Part shown: in pieces, positions 44,335 through 53,404 of the stretch
Layout of the letters: each line of letters begins with the position of its first letter
How positions within the stretch are numbered: position 1 is the first letter of the stretch
Assembly: GCF_000024405.1 (NCBI RefSeq)
Contig: NC_013517.1
Span: 2,542,001 to 2,606,000 of the forward strand
From: Sebaldella termitidis ATCC 33386
Lineage (GTDB): Bacteria; Fusobacteriota; Fusobacteriia; Fusobacteriales; Leptotrichiaceae
DNA: 64,000 bases
Direction: 5' to 3'
Program-made: the position numbers and the translations under genes
The notes under the pieces: model-generated
What the model saw: only the letters and a program-made list of their open reading frames with translations
What the model was told of the DNA's origin: nothing
Databases searched by the model: none

Positions 44335-45283
44335 GTACATTATTTAAAATTAATTCAGCATTATACATATAAGTATTCACTTTGGTTGTTTTCATATCTG
44401 TTACCGTCTGAACTGCTTTTTCTCCGGATTTTTCATATGAAAAACTTATGCTTATGTGGTTTGAATCAAGAAATCTAAGCAGACTGTTATTTCCAATTCC
44501 TGTAACCACTATGTTGTCTATATTTTTTCTTCTCAGATACTCTTTTACTCCCAGTGCCAGATTGTCTGTTCCGCAGACTATTGCATCTATATCATGTTTA
44601 ATAATATCTTTGGCTACTTCATATCCGGAATAATATTCAAAATTTCCAAACCCTGAAATATTTTTCATTTTTTTCAGATTTATAAAATCTTCATATGCTT
44701 TGTATCTTTTTTCACCTGTTGTAGGATCACTTCTATTTACACCTACATAGGCTATTTTTTTCTTTCCGTTTTTCCACAAATATTCCAGTACCATTTTTAC
44801 GGCATTATAATCATCATATACGATACAGTTAAAGCCTTCTACATCCTGTCCGATTAATACTACCTTTTTACCAGTATTTCTTAAAAAATCATATTTTTCA
44901 TTAGCAATTGCAAATACTATAAAACCATCAACATCCCTTTTCACAAGGGTGTCAACAAAATGTTTAGTTTTTTCCACGGAAAACTGATTCTCCAAAATCA
45001 GGTAATCACAGTTATTTTTATAAAGCTCTTTTGTAATTCCTCTTACTACCTGGCTTTCAGAATTGGAATCCAGTCTAGTTACAAGAATTCCGTAAGTTTT
45101 TACTTTTATTCCCCTTAATTCTCTTGCACTTTTGGAAGGTGAAAAATTATTTTCCTTAATTACTTTCAAAACCTTTATCTTAGTTTCCTCTTTTACACCT
45201 GATTCATTGTTAATAACTCTGGAAACCGTTGACTTACTGACCCCCGCCAGTCTGGCTATATCCAATATGGTATTTTTTTTCAT
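44321..45283 (-). CDS. treR: LacI-family trehalose repressor (TreR-like)
   Basis: A 320-residue DNA-binding regulator. HTH at 5-25 (TILDIARLAGVSKSTVSRVINNESGV), hinge NFSPSKSARELRG (51-63), then a periplasmic-binding-like effector domain. The LVTRLDSNSES, VDGFIVFA, VYDDYNAV, KKIAYVGVNRSDPTTGEKR and GTDNLALGVKEYL segments correspond to E. coli TreR, a LacI-type repressor induced by trehalose 6-phosphate, unlike the GntR-type TreR of Firmicutes. It is followed by its target operator and treB. Confidence 0.85.
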   Translation of the reverse strand: MKKNTILDIARLAGVSKSTVSRVINNESGVKEETKIKVLKVIKENNFSPSKSARELRGIKVKTYGILVTRLDSNSESQVVRGITKELYKNNCDYLILENQFSVEKTKHFVDTLVKRDVDGFIVFAIANEKYDFLRNTGKKVVLIGQDVEGFNCIVYDDYNAVKMVLEYLWKNGKKKIAYVGVNRSDPTTGEKRYKAYEDFINLKKMKNISGFGNFEYYSGYEVAKDIIKHDIDAIVCGTDNLALGVKEYLRRKNIDNIVVTGIGNNSLLRFLDSNHISISFSYEKSGEKAVQTVTDMKTTKVNTYMYNAELILNNVLDKS

Positions 45284-45326
45284 TTTTTACCCCTTCAAAA
45301 AATAGATTTCCAGTGCTAAATTCATA

Positions 45327-45409
45327 GATAATCGGCAGATAATAATGAATATTTCTTTGCTCTAATCTGGAAGAGCAAAGAAATGCAGTGATGTTTTAAG
45401 CTGATTATC
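45327..45409. repeat. Nested inverted repeat (two-arm hairpin) between treR and aroC
   Basis: An inner perfect 13-base stem ATTTCTTTGCTCT (45351-45363) / AGAGCAAAGAAAT (45372-45384) with an eight-base loop sits inside an outer 10-base stem GATAATCGGC (45327-45336) / GCTGATTATC (45400-45409) with one G-U pair. No T-run follows on either strand. It could be a structured RNA, a processing site or a remnant of a small repeat element. Confidence 0.6.
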
Positions 45410-45504
45410 CAAAGAAATACAACACCAATACAGTGACCATTTACAATTAAATCATCTTAAATAAATATTCCCCAATCGTTATTATACATTAAAAAACTAA
45501 ATTA

Positions 45505-46605
45505 TTATAATCCCTTATTCTTCTCAGCTTCAAGCAGACAGTCCAGCATTACTATTGCCGTAGCACACTCCAGAACTACTACAGCTCTGGGAACTATTAC
45601 CGGATCGTGTCTTCCTGTTACCTCCAGAACAGTGTTTTCTTTAGTTACTATATTTACTGTTTTCTGTTTTTTGCTGATTGAGGCAGGAGGCTTTATTGCC
45701 ACCTTAAAGTTAACAGGCTCGCCGTTTGTTATTCCCCCTATTATTCCGCCGTTATTATTTGTATATGTTTTAATGTTTTCATCCTCATCAAAGTACATTT
45801 CATCATTTGCTTCAGAGCCCAGCATTCCAGCTATCGCAAATCCTGCTCCAAATTCCAGTCCTTTAACTGCCGGTATAGAGTACATCATAGAAGCCAGCTC
45901 GCTTTCCACAGAATTGAAGAACGGATCTCCCACTCCTGCCGGCATACCTATTACAGAAATCTCTACCACTCCGCCTACAGAATCCCCTTCATCTTTTACT
46001 GCTCTTATTTTATTTTCCAGAGGAACTCTTATTTCTTTATTCAGGAAAGGAAGAAATTCCTGTCTCAGACTTTCAAAAACTTCTGGATTTCTGTCTTTAT
46101 TTTCAAATCCCCTGTCTTCTGTATCAAAAATACTTTTTATATGTGCTCCTATATGAATTCCTTTTTCTTTAAGAATCAGCTTTGCGATTGCTCCTGCGAA
46201 TACAATCGATGCTGTTATTCTTCCGGAAAAATGACCGCTTCCTCTTATGTCGTTAAAGCCCTTATATCTCATCAAACCGCTGTAATCAGCATGTCCGGGT
46301 CTCATTTTCTGAGCCAGTTCAGAATAATCCTTTGATCTCTGATCTGTATTTCTTACTATCATACATAAAGGAGTTCCTGTAGTAAGTTCATTAATATATC
46401 CGCTTAGTATCTCAAATTCGTCCTTTTCCATCCTCGGTGTAGAAAATTCTGATTTTCCCGGTGCCCTTCTTTGCATTTCCTCTTTGATAAAGTCTAAATC
46501 CAGCTTAGTTCCCGCCGGTATTCCGTCTATATTAACACCTAAGGCTTTCCCGTGTGATTCTCCGAAAATAGAAATTCTGTAATTTCTACCCCAGTTTGTA
46601 CTCAT
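45505..46605 (-). CDS. aroC: Chorismate synthase
   Basis: A 366-residue FMN-dependent enzyme, last step of the shikimate pathway (EPSP to chorismate). GESHGKALGVNIDGIPAG (15 onward), the RRAPGKSEFSTPR segment, RPGHADYSG near 100, GSGHFSGRITA and the C-terminal GRHDPVIVPRAVVVLE are the family signatures. Length is normal. It is the last gene of the aro operon. Confidence 0.97.
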   Translation of the reverse strand: MSTNWGRNYRISIFGESHGKALGVNIDGIPAGTKLDLDFIKEEMQRRAPGKSEFSTPRMEKDEFEILSGYINELTTGTPLCMIVRNTDQRSKDYSELAQKMRPGHADYSGLMRYKGFNDIRGSGHFSGRITASIVFAGAIAKLILKEKGIHIGAHIKSIFDTEDRGFENKDRNPEVFESLRQEFLPFLNKEIRVPLENKIRAVKDEGDSVGGVVEISVIGMPAGVGDPFFNSVESELASMMYSIPAVKGLEFGAGFAIAGMLGSEANDEMYFDEDENIKTYTNNNGGIIGGITNGEPVNFKVAIKPPASISKKQKTVNIVTKENTVLEVTGRHDPVIVPRAVVVLECATAIVMLDCLLEAEKNKGL

Positions 46606-46631
46606 CTATTACCTCCTGTTTATTTTTCTTA

Positions 46632-47477
46632 TCAGAATAGTCCCTGATTACTGCCTGTTTTTTTCTGTTTCCCAAAATATATTATACTGTTTTCATCAAG
46701 AAATTTTGGTGCAGGATAAAATACATTTCCATTTCCCCTTGCTTCCTGATATACAAAGTAACTTGGATGATTATACTTCAAATAATTCCCCTTGTTTATC
46801 ATACCTTCTATTTCCAAAGCAGACTCTACTATATCCTGCAGTGTCAGGATTCCTCTTGTTTCCTTTGCGCATAAAAAGCTGTTTTTCTCTTCTGAAACAT
46901 CCAGTTTAAAATTATCCATTAAAAATTTTTTATTTATATTCCCTTTGGTACATGAATTTATATATAAGTCCGGTGAATACTGCTCTATTCTCCCTAAAAA
47001 GTCTGCCTTACAGTTTTTTATCCAGTTTGCCACAAAAAGCAAATCTCTGTAATTATCAGTTTTTTCTCCGAGCGAACATTGATACTGTATTGAATTTACT
47101 ATAAGAAACAAATATATTTCCCCCTCTTTTATCCTGTCAGAAAAAAAACTTTTCAAAGGCCCCTCTACCATTTTTTTCAGATATTTTTTCGTACTGGGAT
47201 TATTAAGCGGCCGTGCATTGTATCTTCCCTCAGGATAAAGATTTATATCTATTTTAAATTCGTATATATGAGGACTTTCTATTATAAAGGCTATCACTCC
47301 GTTATAATTTTTCCCGCCCAAAAATTCATTATATAACGGGGCAGGAACAAAAAGATTCTCATAATCCTTTCTAAAACGAAACTTTATTTCACCGTCTTTT
47401 TTATATACTGCTCCAATAAATTCATCAAGTGCTTTCTTTTCTCTGCTTTTTTCCACAAGTGTTTTTAAATTATTCAT
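46632..47477 (-). CDS. Unknown protein with uracil-DNA-glycosylase-like motifs
   Basis: A 281-residue soluble protein with no signal peptide and no membrane span. I do not recognise its family firmly. A hydrophobic strand VIAFIIESPHIYEF (about 60-73) followed later by LFLIVNSIQYQC and a C-terminal NHPSYFVYQEARGNG recall motif positions of the uracil-DNA-glycosylase fold (E(S/D)P near the start, HPS near the end), but key residues are not all there, so this is weak. It sits between a TPR protein and aroC in the aro operon with short gaps (26 and 29 bases). Confidence 0.55.
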   Translation of the reverse strand: MNNLKTLVEKSREKKALDEFIGAVYKKDGEIKFRFRKDYENLFVPAPLYNEFLGGKNYNGVIAFIIESPHIYEFKIDINLYPEGRYNARPLNNPSTKKYLKKMVEGPLKSFFSDRIKEGEIYLFLIVNSIQYQCSLGEKTDNYRDLLFVANWIKNCKADFLGRIEQYSPDLYINSCTKGNINKKFLMDNFKLDVSEEKNSFLCAKETRGILTLQDIVESALEIEGMINKGNYLKYNHPSYFVYQEARGNGNVFYPAPKFLDENSIIYFGKQKKTGSNQGLF

Positions 47478-47506
47478 GTTTTATCCCCTTAAACTAAATA
47501 ATTTTG

Positions 47507-48343
47507 TTAATTATTAATTTTATAAATCAGATCAAAACCGTCTTTTATTTCATTTAGTGCTTCATCATCTAATAAGTACAGTTCATATCCGGATTTTTTT
47601 AATTTATTATAAAATTCCTGAGCTTTTTTTGGCTTTTCTTTATTTAAATTTGTGTATGAATATGAATAAAGTGCCATAGAACCGTCATCCTTAAGATAAT
47701 CAGTAATTTCCGTCAGTTTATAAAATTCACTTAGTGATTTTTCATAATCTTCTTTTTGCAGATAAGCCATACTTTTCCCTGAATATGCCATAAAAAGATA
47801 GAAGTTTTTTAATTCCGGAATCGGATATCCGGTTTCCATTTGTGTGTATAATCTCAAAGCTTCATCAAGATTTTTTTCATAAATAGTGTATATATTAGGT
47901 TTAACCAGAGAATAATTTATCAAAAACGGATATTCTTTATAAAATGCTTCCATATATGAAGCCATCCACTTATAATATTTCATATCTCCGCCCGCTGCAC
48001 CCAGTAATCCGTCATAAACAAAAAGCTCATAAGCAGTTTCTTCGTACTTCCCGTCCTTATCTTCTGCTATTGCCAGATTTCTGTATTTTTTTACAGAGTC
48101 AGGATTAACATTCATTTTCTCTTCATCCAGATCTTCAAGAAGAAATGAATAATAATAATTTTTCAGGATTCTCTTTTCTTTTTCCGAGAATGTAGCATTT
48201 CTTACCACGTCAAATAAACCTGCTTTCCCGAAATCTTCAATTACTTTGTTATTTATTATTTCCTTAACTTCGGAACTTTCTCTCACAGCAGAAAAGCTTA
48301 TAACAGAAATTATTAACCATAACACGGCCAATACTTTTTTCAT
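47507..48343 (-). CDS. Secreted TPR-like protein of unknown function
   Basis: A 278-residue protein with a signal peptide (about 1-18, MKKVLAVLWLIISVISFSA). The body is helical: residues about 150-260 contain TPR-like pairs (LDEALRLYTQM, AYSGKSMAYLQKEDYEKSLSEFYKL, KKAQEFYNKLKKSGYELYLL). It is probably periplasmic and acts as a protein-protein scaffold. It is embedded in the aro operon between aroA and the unknown gene; no link to aromatic synthesis is evident. Confidence 0.65.
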   Translation of the reverse strand: MKKVLAVLWLIISVISFSAVRESSEVKEIINNKVIEDFGKAGLFDVVRNATFSEKEKRILKNYYYSFLLEDLDEEKMNVNPDSVKKYRNLAIAEDKDGKYEETAYELFVYDGLLGAAGGDMKYYKWMASYMEAFYKEYPFLINYSLVKPNIYTIYEKNLDEALRLYTQMETGYPIPELKNFYLFMAYSGKSMAYLQKEDYEKSLSEFYKLTEITDYLKDDGSMALYSYSYTNLNKEKPKKAQEFYNKLKKSGYELYLLDDEALNEIKDGFDLIYKINN

Positions 48344-48367
48344 ATAAATTACCCCTTATATTTTTTA

Positions 48368-49642
48368 TTAAATTTCTCCGACTTTTCCGCCCATACTTAC
48401 AAAATCATTCCAAAAGTTCGGATAAGACTTTCTCACAGCACCTGCATCTGTGATAAGAATAGGGTTCTTACATTTTATAGAAGCTATTGCCAGTGCCATT
48501 GCTACTCTGTGATCATTCCATGAATCTACAGTTACTCCGCCTTCTAATTCATCTACGCCGTTTATTACCAGAGTATCTCCTTCCTCTCTTATATCAGCCC
48601 CGAGTTTATTCAGTTCGGTTCTCATGGAAGTTATTCTGTCCGATTCTTTTATTCTCAAACGTTCGGCATTTATGATTCTTGTCTCTCCTTCGCTTAGTGC
48701 TGCAAGTACTGTAAGCACCGGAGCTATATCGGGACATTGGGATACATCTATTACAGTTCCTTTAGTTTTCCCGGGAAAAACCTTTATATTTTTATCATTT
48801 ATCTCAAGATTTGCACCCATTCTCTGTACTATCTCCACTATTGCCCGGTCACCCTGAAGGGAATCCTTATATACATTTTTGCAGTTTATCTCCTCACTTA
48901 ATATACCGGCCACTATCCAGAAGGCAACCTGAGAATAATCCCCCTCTACTGTATAGTCGAATCCTTTATAAGTCTGGTTTCCTTTTATAAGAAAACTTTT
49001 ATAATCATTGTTTTTTACCTCTATATCTGCCATTTCCAGTATTTTCAGCGTCAGATCAACGTACCCTTTGGACTCCAGAGGCCCTTTTATCACAATTTCC
49101 GAATCTCCGTCCAATAGCGGCAAGGTATATAAAAGACCTGTTATAAACTGCGAGCTTATATTCCCCTCTACCTCGAATGTATCAGCTTTAAGACTGCCTT
49201 CTATATATAAAGGAAGCTTTCCGTTAGTAGTTTTATAGCTTATTCCCTGTTTGTCGAATATCTTATAATATGTATCAAAAGGTCTTTCTATGAGCTTTCC
49301 TTTTCCGTCAATTGTAAGCTGACCGTTATTCCGGCTTAAAGCTATCGGTATTATGAATCTTATCGTAGACCCTGATTCATTACACTGGATATAATTATTT
49401 TCTATTGTTACATTTCCTTGATTCCCGGTTATTTTCAGGTAATCCTCCCCCTGCTCTATTACTGCCCCGAAATTTTTCATTATATCTGTTGTTGTCTGAA
49501 TATCTACAGAAAAATTCAGATTCCCTATACGGCTTTCACCATCTGTAAGTGATGCTGCTATTACTGCTCTGTGAGAATAGCTTTTTGACGGCGGTATATT
49601 AATCTCTCCTTTTAATTTTGTGGGTATAATCTTTATTTCCAA
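48368..49642 (-). CDS. aroA: 3-phosphoshikimate 1-carboxyvinyltransferase (EPSP synthase)
   Basis: A 424-residue enzyme adding enolpyruvate from PEP to shikimate 3-phosphate. PPSKSYSHRAVIAASL (17 onward), ESGSTIRFI near 90, GDYSQVAFW, DCPDIAPVLT-type segment seen as QCPDIAPVLTVLAA, RIKESDRI and DHRVAMALA near 383 are diagnostic. The start is TTG with GGAGG seven bases upstream. Gap from aroB 15 bases. It lacks fused domains. Confidence 0.96.
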   Translation of the reverse strand: MEIKIIPTKLKGEINIPPSKSYSHRAVIAASLTDGESRIGNLNFSVDIQTTTDIMKNFGAVIEQGEDYLKITGNQGNVTIENNYIQCNESGSTIRFIIPIALSRNNGQLTIDGKGKLIERPFDTYYKIFDKQGISYKTTNGKLPLYIEGSLKADTFEVEGNISSQFITGLLYTLPLLDGDSEIVIKGPLESKGYVDLTLKILEMADIEVKNNDYKSFLIKGNQTYKGFDYTVEGDYSQVAFWIVAGILSEEINCKNVYKDSLQGDRAIVEIVQRMGANLEINDKNIKVFPGKTKGTVIDVSQCPDIAPVLTVLAALSEGETRIINAERLRIKESDRITSMRTELNKLGADIREEGDTLVINGVDELEGGVTVDSWNDHRVAMALAIASIKCKNPILITDAGAVRKSYPNFWNDFVSMGGKVGEI

Positions 49643-49657
49643 GCTTTTTCCTCCGTT

Positions 49658-50722
49658 TTATCTGTTTTTATAAAGAAAATCATACATTTTTTCTTCTTTT
49701 ATTTTTACTATTTTATGTTTCCCGATTTTTTCTATCATTACAAAATTTACTTCGCCTTTTTTATTCTTTTTATCTCTTTTCATTATTTTGATGACATCTT
49801 CTCTGTTATATTTATCTTCCACCGGCAGATTCAGCTGCATAAGAAGTTTTTTTGTTCTTTCAAGAGTACCCTTTTCTGTTATCCCTTCCCTCTCGCCTGT
49901 TTCCAGTATTTCTATCATCCCCAGAGAAACTGCCTCCCCGTGTGTATATTTTTCATAATTATAGTACTGTTCCAGTCCGTGTCCGACAGTATGTCCGAAA
50001 TTCAATATCATTCTGAGACCATGCTCTTTTTCATCTTCCTCTACTACTTCCCTTTTTATATCACATGATCTGAACAGGATATCTTCAATGTGTTCCATTA
50101 CCTCTTCCCTGTTTTTCAGCCCTTCCAAAAGTGAAAACAGATTTTCGTCATGTATACAGCCGTACTTTACCACTTCCGCAAGACCGTCAAAAAAATATCT
50201 GTCTGTGAGTGTTTTAAGTACAGATGTATCAATCAGCACTATTTTAGGCTGATTAAAAGCACCTACAAGATTTTTCCCTTCTACCAGATCCACACCTACT
50301 TTTCCTCCGACACTGCTGTCTACCTGTGACAGTAATGTAGTGGGAATCTGAATAAACGGAACCCCTCTCATATAAGTAGCTGCTGCAAATCCTGCTATAT
50401 CCCCCGTTACTCCCCCGCCAAATGCGACCACAAGATCATCTCTGGAAAGAGAGCTGTTTATCATTGCCTTATAGATTTTAGCTACATTATCCAAAGTTTT
50501 GGATTTTTCACCGGCTTCCAGAATATAAAAAGTGAAATCATAGTCTTTCAGTATGGTCTCCAGCTGTTCTCTATAATATTTCTCTACATTATTATCTGTT
50601 ATTATAAATAATTTTTTTCCTTTATAAACTCTCTTTATATATTCCGGAAGGTTCTTCAGCAGTCCACTGCCAAAAAGAATATCATAAGAATTTTCTCCCA
50701 GATTAACATGCAATTCTCTCAT
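49658..50722 (-). CDS. aroB: 3-dehydroquinate synthase
   Basis: A 354-residue NAD- and Zn-dependent enzyme making 3-dehydroquinate from DAHP. GEKSKTL, VAFGGGVTGDIAGFAAATYMRG (95 onward), QIPTTLLSQVDSSVGGKVGVD, EVVKYG, and the metal-binding NFGHTVGHGLE plus HGEAV are all present. ATG overlaps the upstream acetyltransferase gene by four bases (ATGA), so the two are coupled. Confidence 0.97.
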   Translation of the reverse strand: MRELHVNLGENSYDILFGSGLLKNLPEYIKRVYKGKKLFIITDNNVEKYYREQLETILKDYDFTFYILEAGEKSKTLDNVAKIYKAMINSSLSRDDLVVAFGGGVTGDIAGFAAATYMRGVPFIQIPTTLLSQVDSSVGGKVGVDLVEGKNLVGAFNQPKIVLIDTSVLKTLTDRYFFDGLAEVVKYGCIHDENLFSLLEGLKNREEVMEHIEDILFRSCDIKREVVEEDEKEHGLRMILNFGHTVGHGLEQYYNYEKYTHGEAVSLGMIEILETGEREGITEKGTLERTKKLLMQLNLPVEDKYNREDVIKIMKRDKKNKKGEVNFVMIEKIGKHKIVKIKEEKMYDFLYKNR

Positions 50723-51303
50723 TCTTTCACAACTCCAAATCTTTTTGCAAATACTTTATCCACATAAACTGATTTATATTCCTCGGCTAATATATCCATT
50801 AATATCAAATCATATCTGTTTCCGTTTATTTCCAGTGCTTTCCTCAGTCTTCCGGCAATCTTAAACCCTACTTTTTCATAAAGCTTTATTCCCGGAACAT
50901 TGAACTCATAAACTTTCAGATAAACATTTTTTATGTTTAGAATATTAAATGTAAAATCCAGTAAAAGCTCAATTGCCTCTTTACCGTACCCCTGCTTCCA
51001 ATATGTTTTGTTACCTATAATAATTCCCAGTTCCGCAGTTCTGTGCAAAAAATCCACATCATTCAGTCCTATGTTTCCTATAAGCTCATTTGTCTGATTC
51101 AGCCTTATTGCAAAGTTGTAACCCTTTTTCAGTTCTGCCAGTGCAGCACTTTCAGCTTCCACATCTACAATTCTGCTGTATAAAGTAGTAGAAACTACTA
51201 CTTCAAAATCATTCAGCCAGCTTGTATACTTAGGTACGTCCTCCATGCTTATCGGACTAAGGTAACATCTTTCCCCGATAATTTTTTTATAAAATTCAGC
51301 CAT
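50719..51303 (-). CDS. GNAT-family N-acetyltransferase (RimJ/RimL-like)
   Basis: A 194-residue acetyl-CoA-dependent acetyltransferase. ERCYLSPISMEDVPKYTSWLND start, a central ELGIIIGNKTYWKQGYGKEAIELLLDF with the acetyl-CoA loop QGYGKEA (about 116-122), then NVPGIKLYEKVGF. Similar proteins modify ribosomal N-termini, small amines or antibiotics; target unknown. It sits in the aro operon before aroB and has its own promoter upstream. Confidence 0.88.
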   Translation of the reverse strand: MAEFYKKIIGERCYLSPISMEDVPKYTSWLNDFEVVVSTTLYSRIVDVEAESAALAELKKGYNFAIRLNQTNELIGNIGLNDVDFLHRTAELGIIIGNKTYWKQGYGKEAIELLLDFTFNILNIKNVYLKVYEFNVPGIKLYEKVGFKIAGRLRKALEINGNRYDLILMDILAEEYKSVYVDKVFAKRFGVVKE

Positions 51304-51349
51304 AAAATATTAACCTCCATAATTGCCCAAGATAATGATTTACGATTTT

Positions 51350-51378
51350 ATTATATCACAAAACCCATACTGTTTAAA
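51350..51378 (-). promoter_or_regulatory. Internal promoter upstream of the acetyltransferase-aroB genes
   Basis: Minus-strand -35 TTTAAA (51373-51378), 17-base spacer, -10 TATAAT (51350-51355) with an extended TG. It shares TGTGATATAATAAA with the obgE promoter. It would give attenuation-independent expression of aroBA and later genes. Confidence 0.6.
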
Positions 51379-51428
51379 AATTTTATCCCTGATTGTTTCA
51401 AAAGTTTCTGAAATACATTTTTTAGAAA

Positions 51429-52277
51429 TCAGGTAATCTGCTCTCTTCTTCTTGATGATTCCCTAAATTCCTTTTTCAGAGTTTCTATATCTTCACTCTT
51501 GACTGCTTCTTTCAAAACATCAAGTCTTTTTTCAAATTTTTCTATCATAAAAAGCAGATTATCTTTATTTCCCAAAAATAATTCAGCCCATAAATCCTCA
51601 TTTATTTTTGCAATTCTTGTTAAATCCCTGTAACTGTCTCCTATGAATTTATTGGTATCATATTTATTGTCATCACTGTTTATTAGTGATACAGCTATAG
51701 CATGTGTAAGCTGGCTTGTAAAAGCTATTATTTCGTCGTGTTCTTCAGTATCCAGAAAGTTTATATTCTTAAATCCCAGCTTTTCTATTATTTCTTTCAT
51801 CAGATTAATATTTTTTTCTTTATTATCAGCTTTTATAAGAATATAATTGGCATTTTTGAATACACCGCTGTCAGCGTAGTCTATTCCTCTCTTCTCTCTC
51901 CCGGCCATGGGGTGTCCTAAAATAAAATCTATATCTTTCCTCAGCTTGGGCTTTACTTCACGGAGAACTTTTCCTTTTATGCCGGTTACATCTGTAATAA
52001 TGCTGTTTTCCTTAAAATATTCATTATTTTCCAGTATAAATGTCTCAAGAAGCTCCGGATATAACGAGATAATTACAAGATCAGTTTTAGGAAGAGGAAT
52101 TTTTCCATTTTCAAATGCTTCATCTACTATTCCTGATTTTTTTGCTTTTTTCAAAGTTTCCAAATTATTGTCTATTCCGTATACTTTTCCTGCACCGGCC
52201 TTTTTCAGTCCTTCAGCGAACGAACCGCCGACAACTCCTAATCCCACTACAGTTATGGCAATATCTTCCAGTCTCAT
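51429..52277 (-). CDS. tyrA: Prephenate dehydrogenase
   Basis: A 282-residue NAD(P)-dependent enzyme converting prephenate to 4-hydroxyphenylpyruvate for tyrosine. ITVVGLGVVGGSFAEGLKKAG carries the GxGxxG loop (12-17); HPMAGREKRGIDYAD around 124 and LTHAIAVSLI near 190 are TyrA marks (HPMAG contains the catalytic His). No chorismate mutase or ACT domain is fused. Second gene of the aro operon. Confidence 0.95.
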   Translation of the reverse strand: MRLEDIAITVVGLGVVGGSFAEGLKKAGAGKVYGIDNNLETLKKAKKSGIVDEAFENGKIPLPKTDLVIISLYPELLETFILENNEYFKENSIITDVTGIKGKVLREVKPKLRKDIDFILGHPMAGREKRGIDYADSGVFKNANYILIKADNKEKNINLMKEIIEKLGFKNINFLDTEEHDEIIAFTSQLTHAIAVSLINSDDNKYDTNKFIGDSYRDLTRIAKINEDLWAELFLGNKDNLLFMIEKFEKRLDVLKEAVKSEDIETLKKEFRESSRRREQIT

Positions 52278-52306
52278 TCTTTCTCCTGTCCTGTATATAT
52301 ATTTTT

Positions 52307-52339
52307 ACCTCCCTCAAAAAAATATTTAATGAGAGAGGT
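52307..52339 (-). other. Hairpin between aroF and tyrA
   Basis: On the minus strand ACCTCTCTC pairs with GAGGGAGGT (nine pairs, one G-U) around a 15-base loop. There is no T-run, so it is more likely an RNA processing or stability element than a terminator. Confidence 0.45.
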
Positions 52340-52350
52340 ATCCTAAAAAT

Positions 52351-53373
52351 CTAAAAGAATTTTTTACCAAAAATTTCTGCTACCTTCTGAACTTCTGTCA
52401 TCAGCTCTTCGAATTTTTCCGGTTTCAATGACTGCGGTCCGTCTGAAAAAGCTTCTTCGGGTTTATGGTGCACTTCTACCATCAGACCATGAGCACCTAC
52501 TGCTACCCCGGCATTTGCCAGATCTTTTACCATCCACCATTTTCCTGTTCCGTGTGCAGGATCTACTACGATAGGAAGATGCGTTTTGCTTTTCAGCATT
52601 GGAACGGCATTTAGATCAAGGACATTTCTGTATGCAGTTTCATATGTTCTTATTCCTCTTTCACATAATACGACATTTTCATTTCCGCCTGCCATTATAT
52701 ATTCTGCTGACATTAACCATTCTTCTATTGTTGCTGAAAGTCCTCTTTTAAGCAGGACAGGTATATTAGTTTTTCCTACTTCCTTCAGTAAATCAAAATT
52801 CTGCATGTTTCTTGCACCAAGCTGAATCATATCCAGATGCGGACCAAACTCATGAAGCTGTTCTATAGACATAACTTCGCATACTATAGGAAGTCCTGTT
52901 TCTTCCTTGGCTTTTTTCATAAGCTTTATACCTTCCATACCCATTCCCTGAAATGCATATGGTGATGTTCTCGGCTTTACTACTCCGCCTCTCAGCATAT
53001 TTGCTCCGGCTTTTTTTACCGCTTTTGCTATAGTCAGAAGCTGCTCTTCGCTTTCCACCGAACACGGTCCCGCCATCATTACCAGATCTTTTCCACCTAT
53101 TTTTACTTTTCCGCCTACTTCTATTATAGAATCCTCAGGCTTAAAATGTCTCCCGGCTCTCTTAAACGGATCCTGAATTCTCTGTACGTCAACTACGTAT
53201 TCAAAAGAACTTACATGTTTTATATCAATCACACTTGTGTCTCCCACTAATCCCAGTATAGTAAAATCTTTGCCTACTGTGGGATATACCTCCACATTTA
53301 AGTCCTCTTCCAGTTTTTTTATCAGTCTTTCCAGTATTTCTCTCGGAATTTTTCCGTCCACTTTTAAAATCAT
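52351..53373 (-). CDS. aroF: 3-deoxy-7-phosphoheptulonate synthase (DAHP synthase, type I-beta)
   Basis: A 340-residue enzyme, first step of the shikimate pathway (PEP plus erythrose 4-phosphate). The N-terminal ~75 residues form a ferredoxin-like regulatory domain as in Thermotoga and Bacillus-type enzymes. The catalytic barrel has MMAGPCSVES (about 99-108), GGVVKPRTSPYAFQG, RG(L)S...EEW, and VDPAHGTGK. This form is often inhibited by Tyr or Phe through the N-terminal domain. It is first in the operon, behind a leader with a terminator and short reading frame. Confidence 0.96.
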   Translation of the reverse strand: MILKVDGKIPREILERLIKKLEEDLNVEVYPTVGKDFTILGLVGDTSVIDIKHVSSFEYVVDVQRIQDPFKRAGRHFKPEDSIIEVGGKVKIGGKDLVMMAGPCSVESEEQLLTIAKAVKKAGANMLRGGVVKPRTSPYAFQGMGMEGIKLMKKAKEETGLPIVCEVMSIEQLHEFGPHLDMIQLGARNMQNFDLLKEVGKTNIPVLLKRGLSATIEEWLMSAEYIMAGGNENVVLCERGIRTYETAYRNVLDLNAVPMLKSKTHLPIVVDPAHGTGKWWMVKDLANAGVAVGAHGLMVEVHHKPEEAFSDGPQSLKPEKFEELMTEVQKVAEIFGKKFF

Positions 53374-53404
53374 AATTGCCTCCTGTTTTAGTATTTTTTG
53401 TTTT

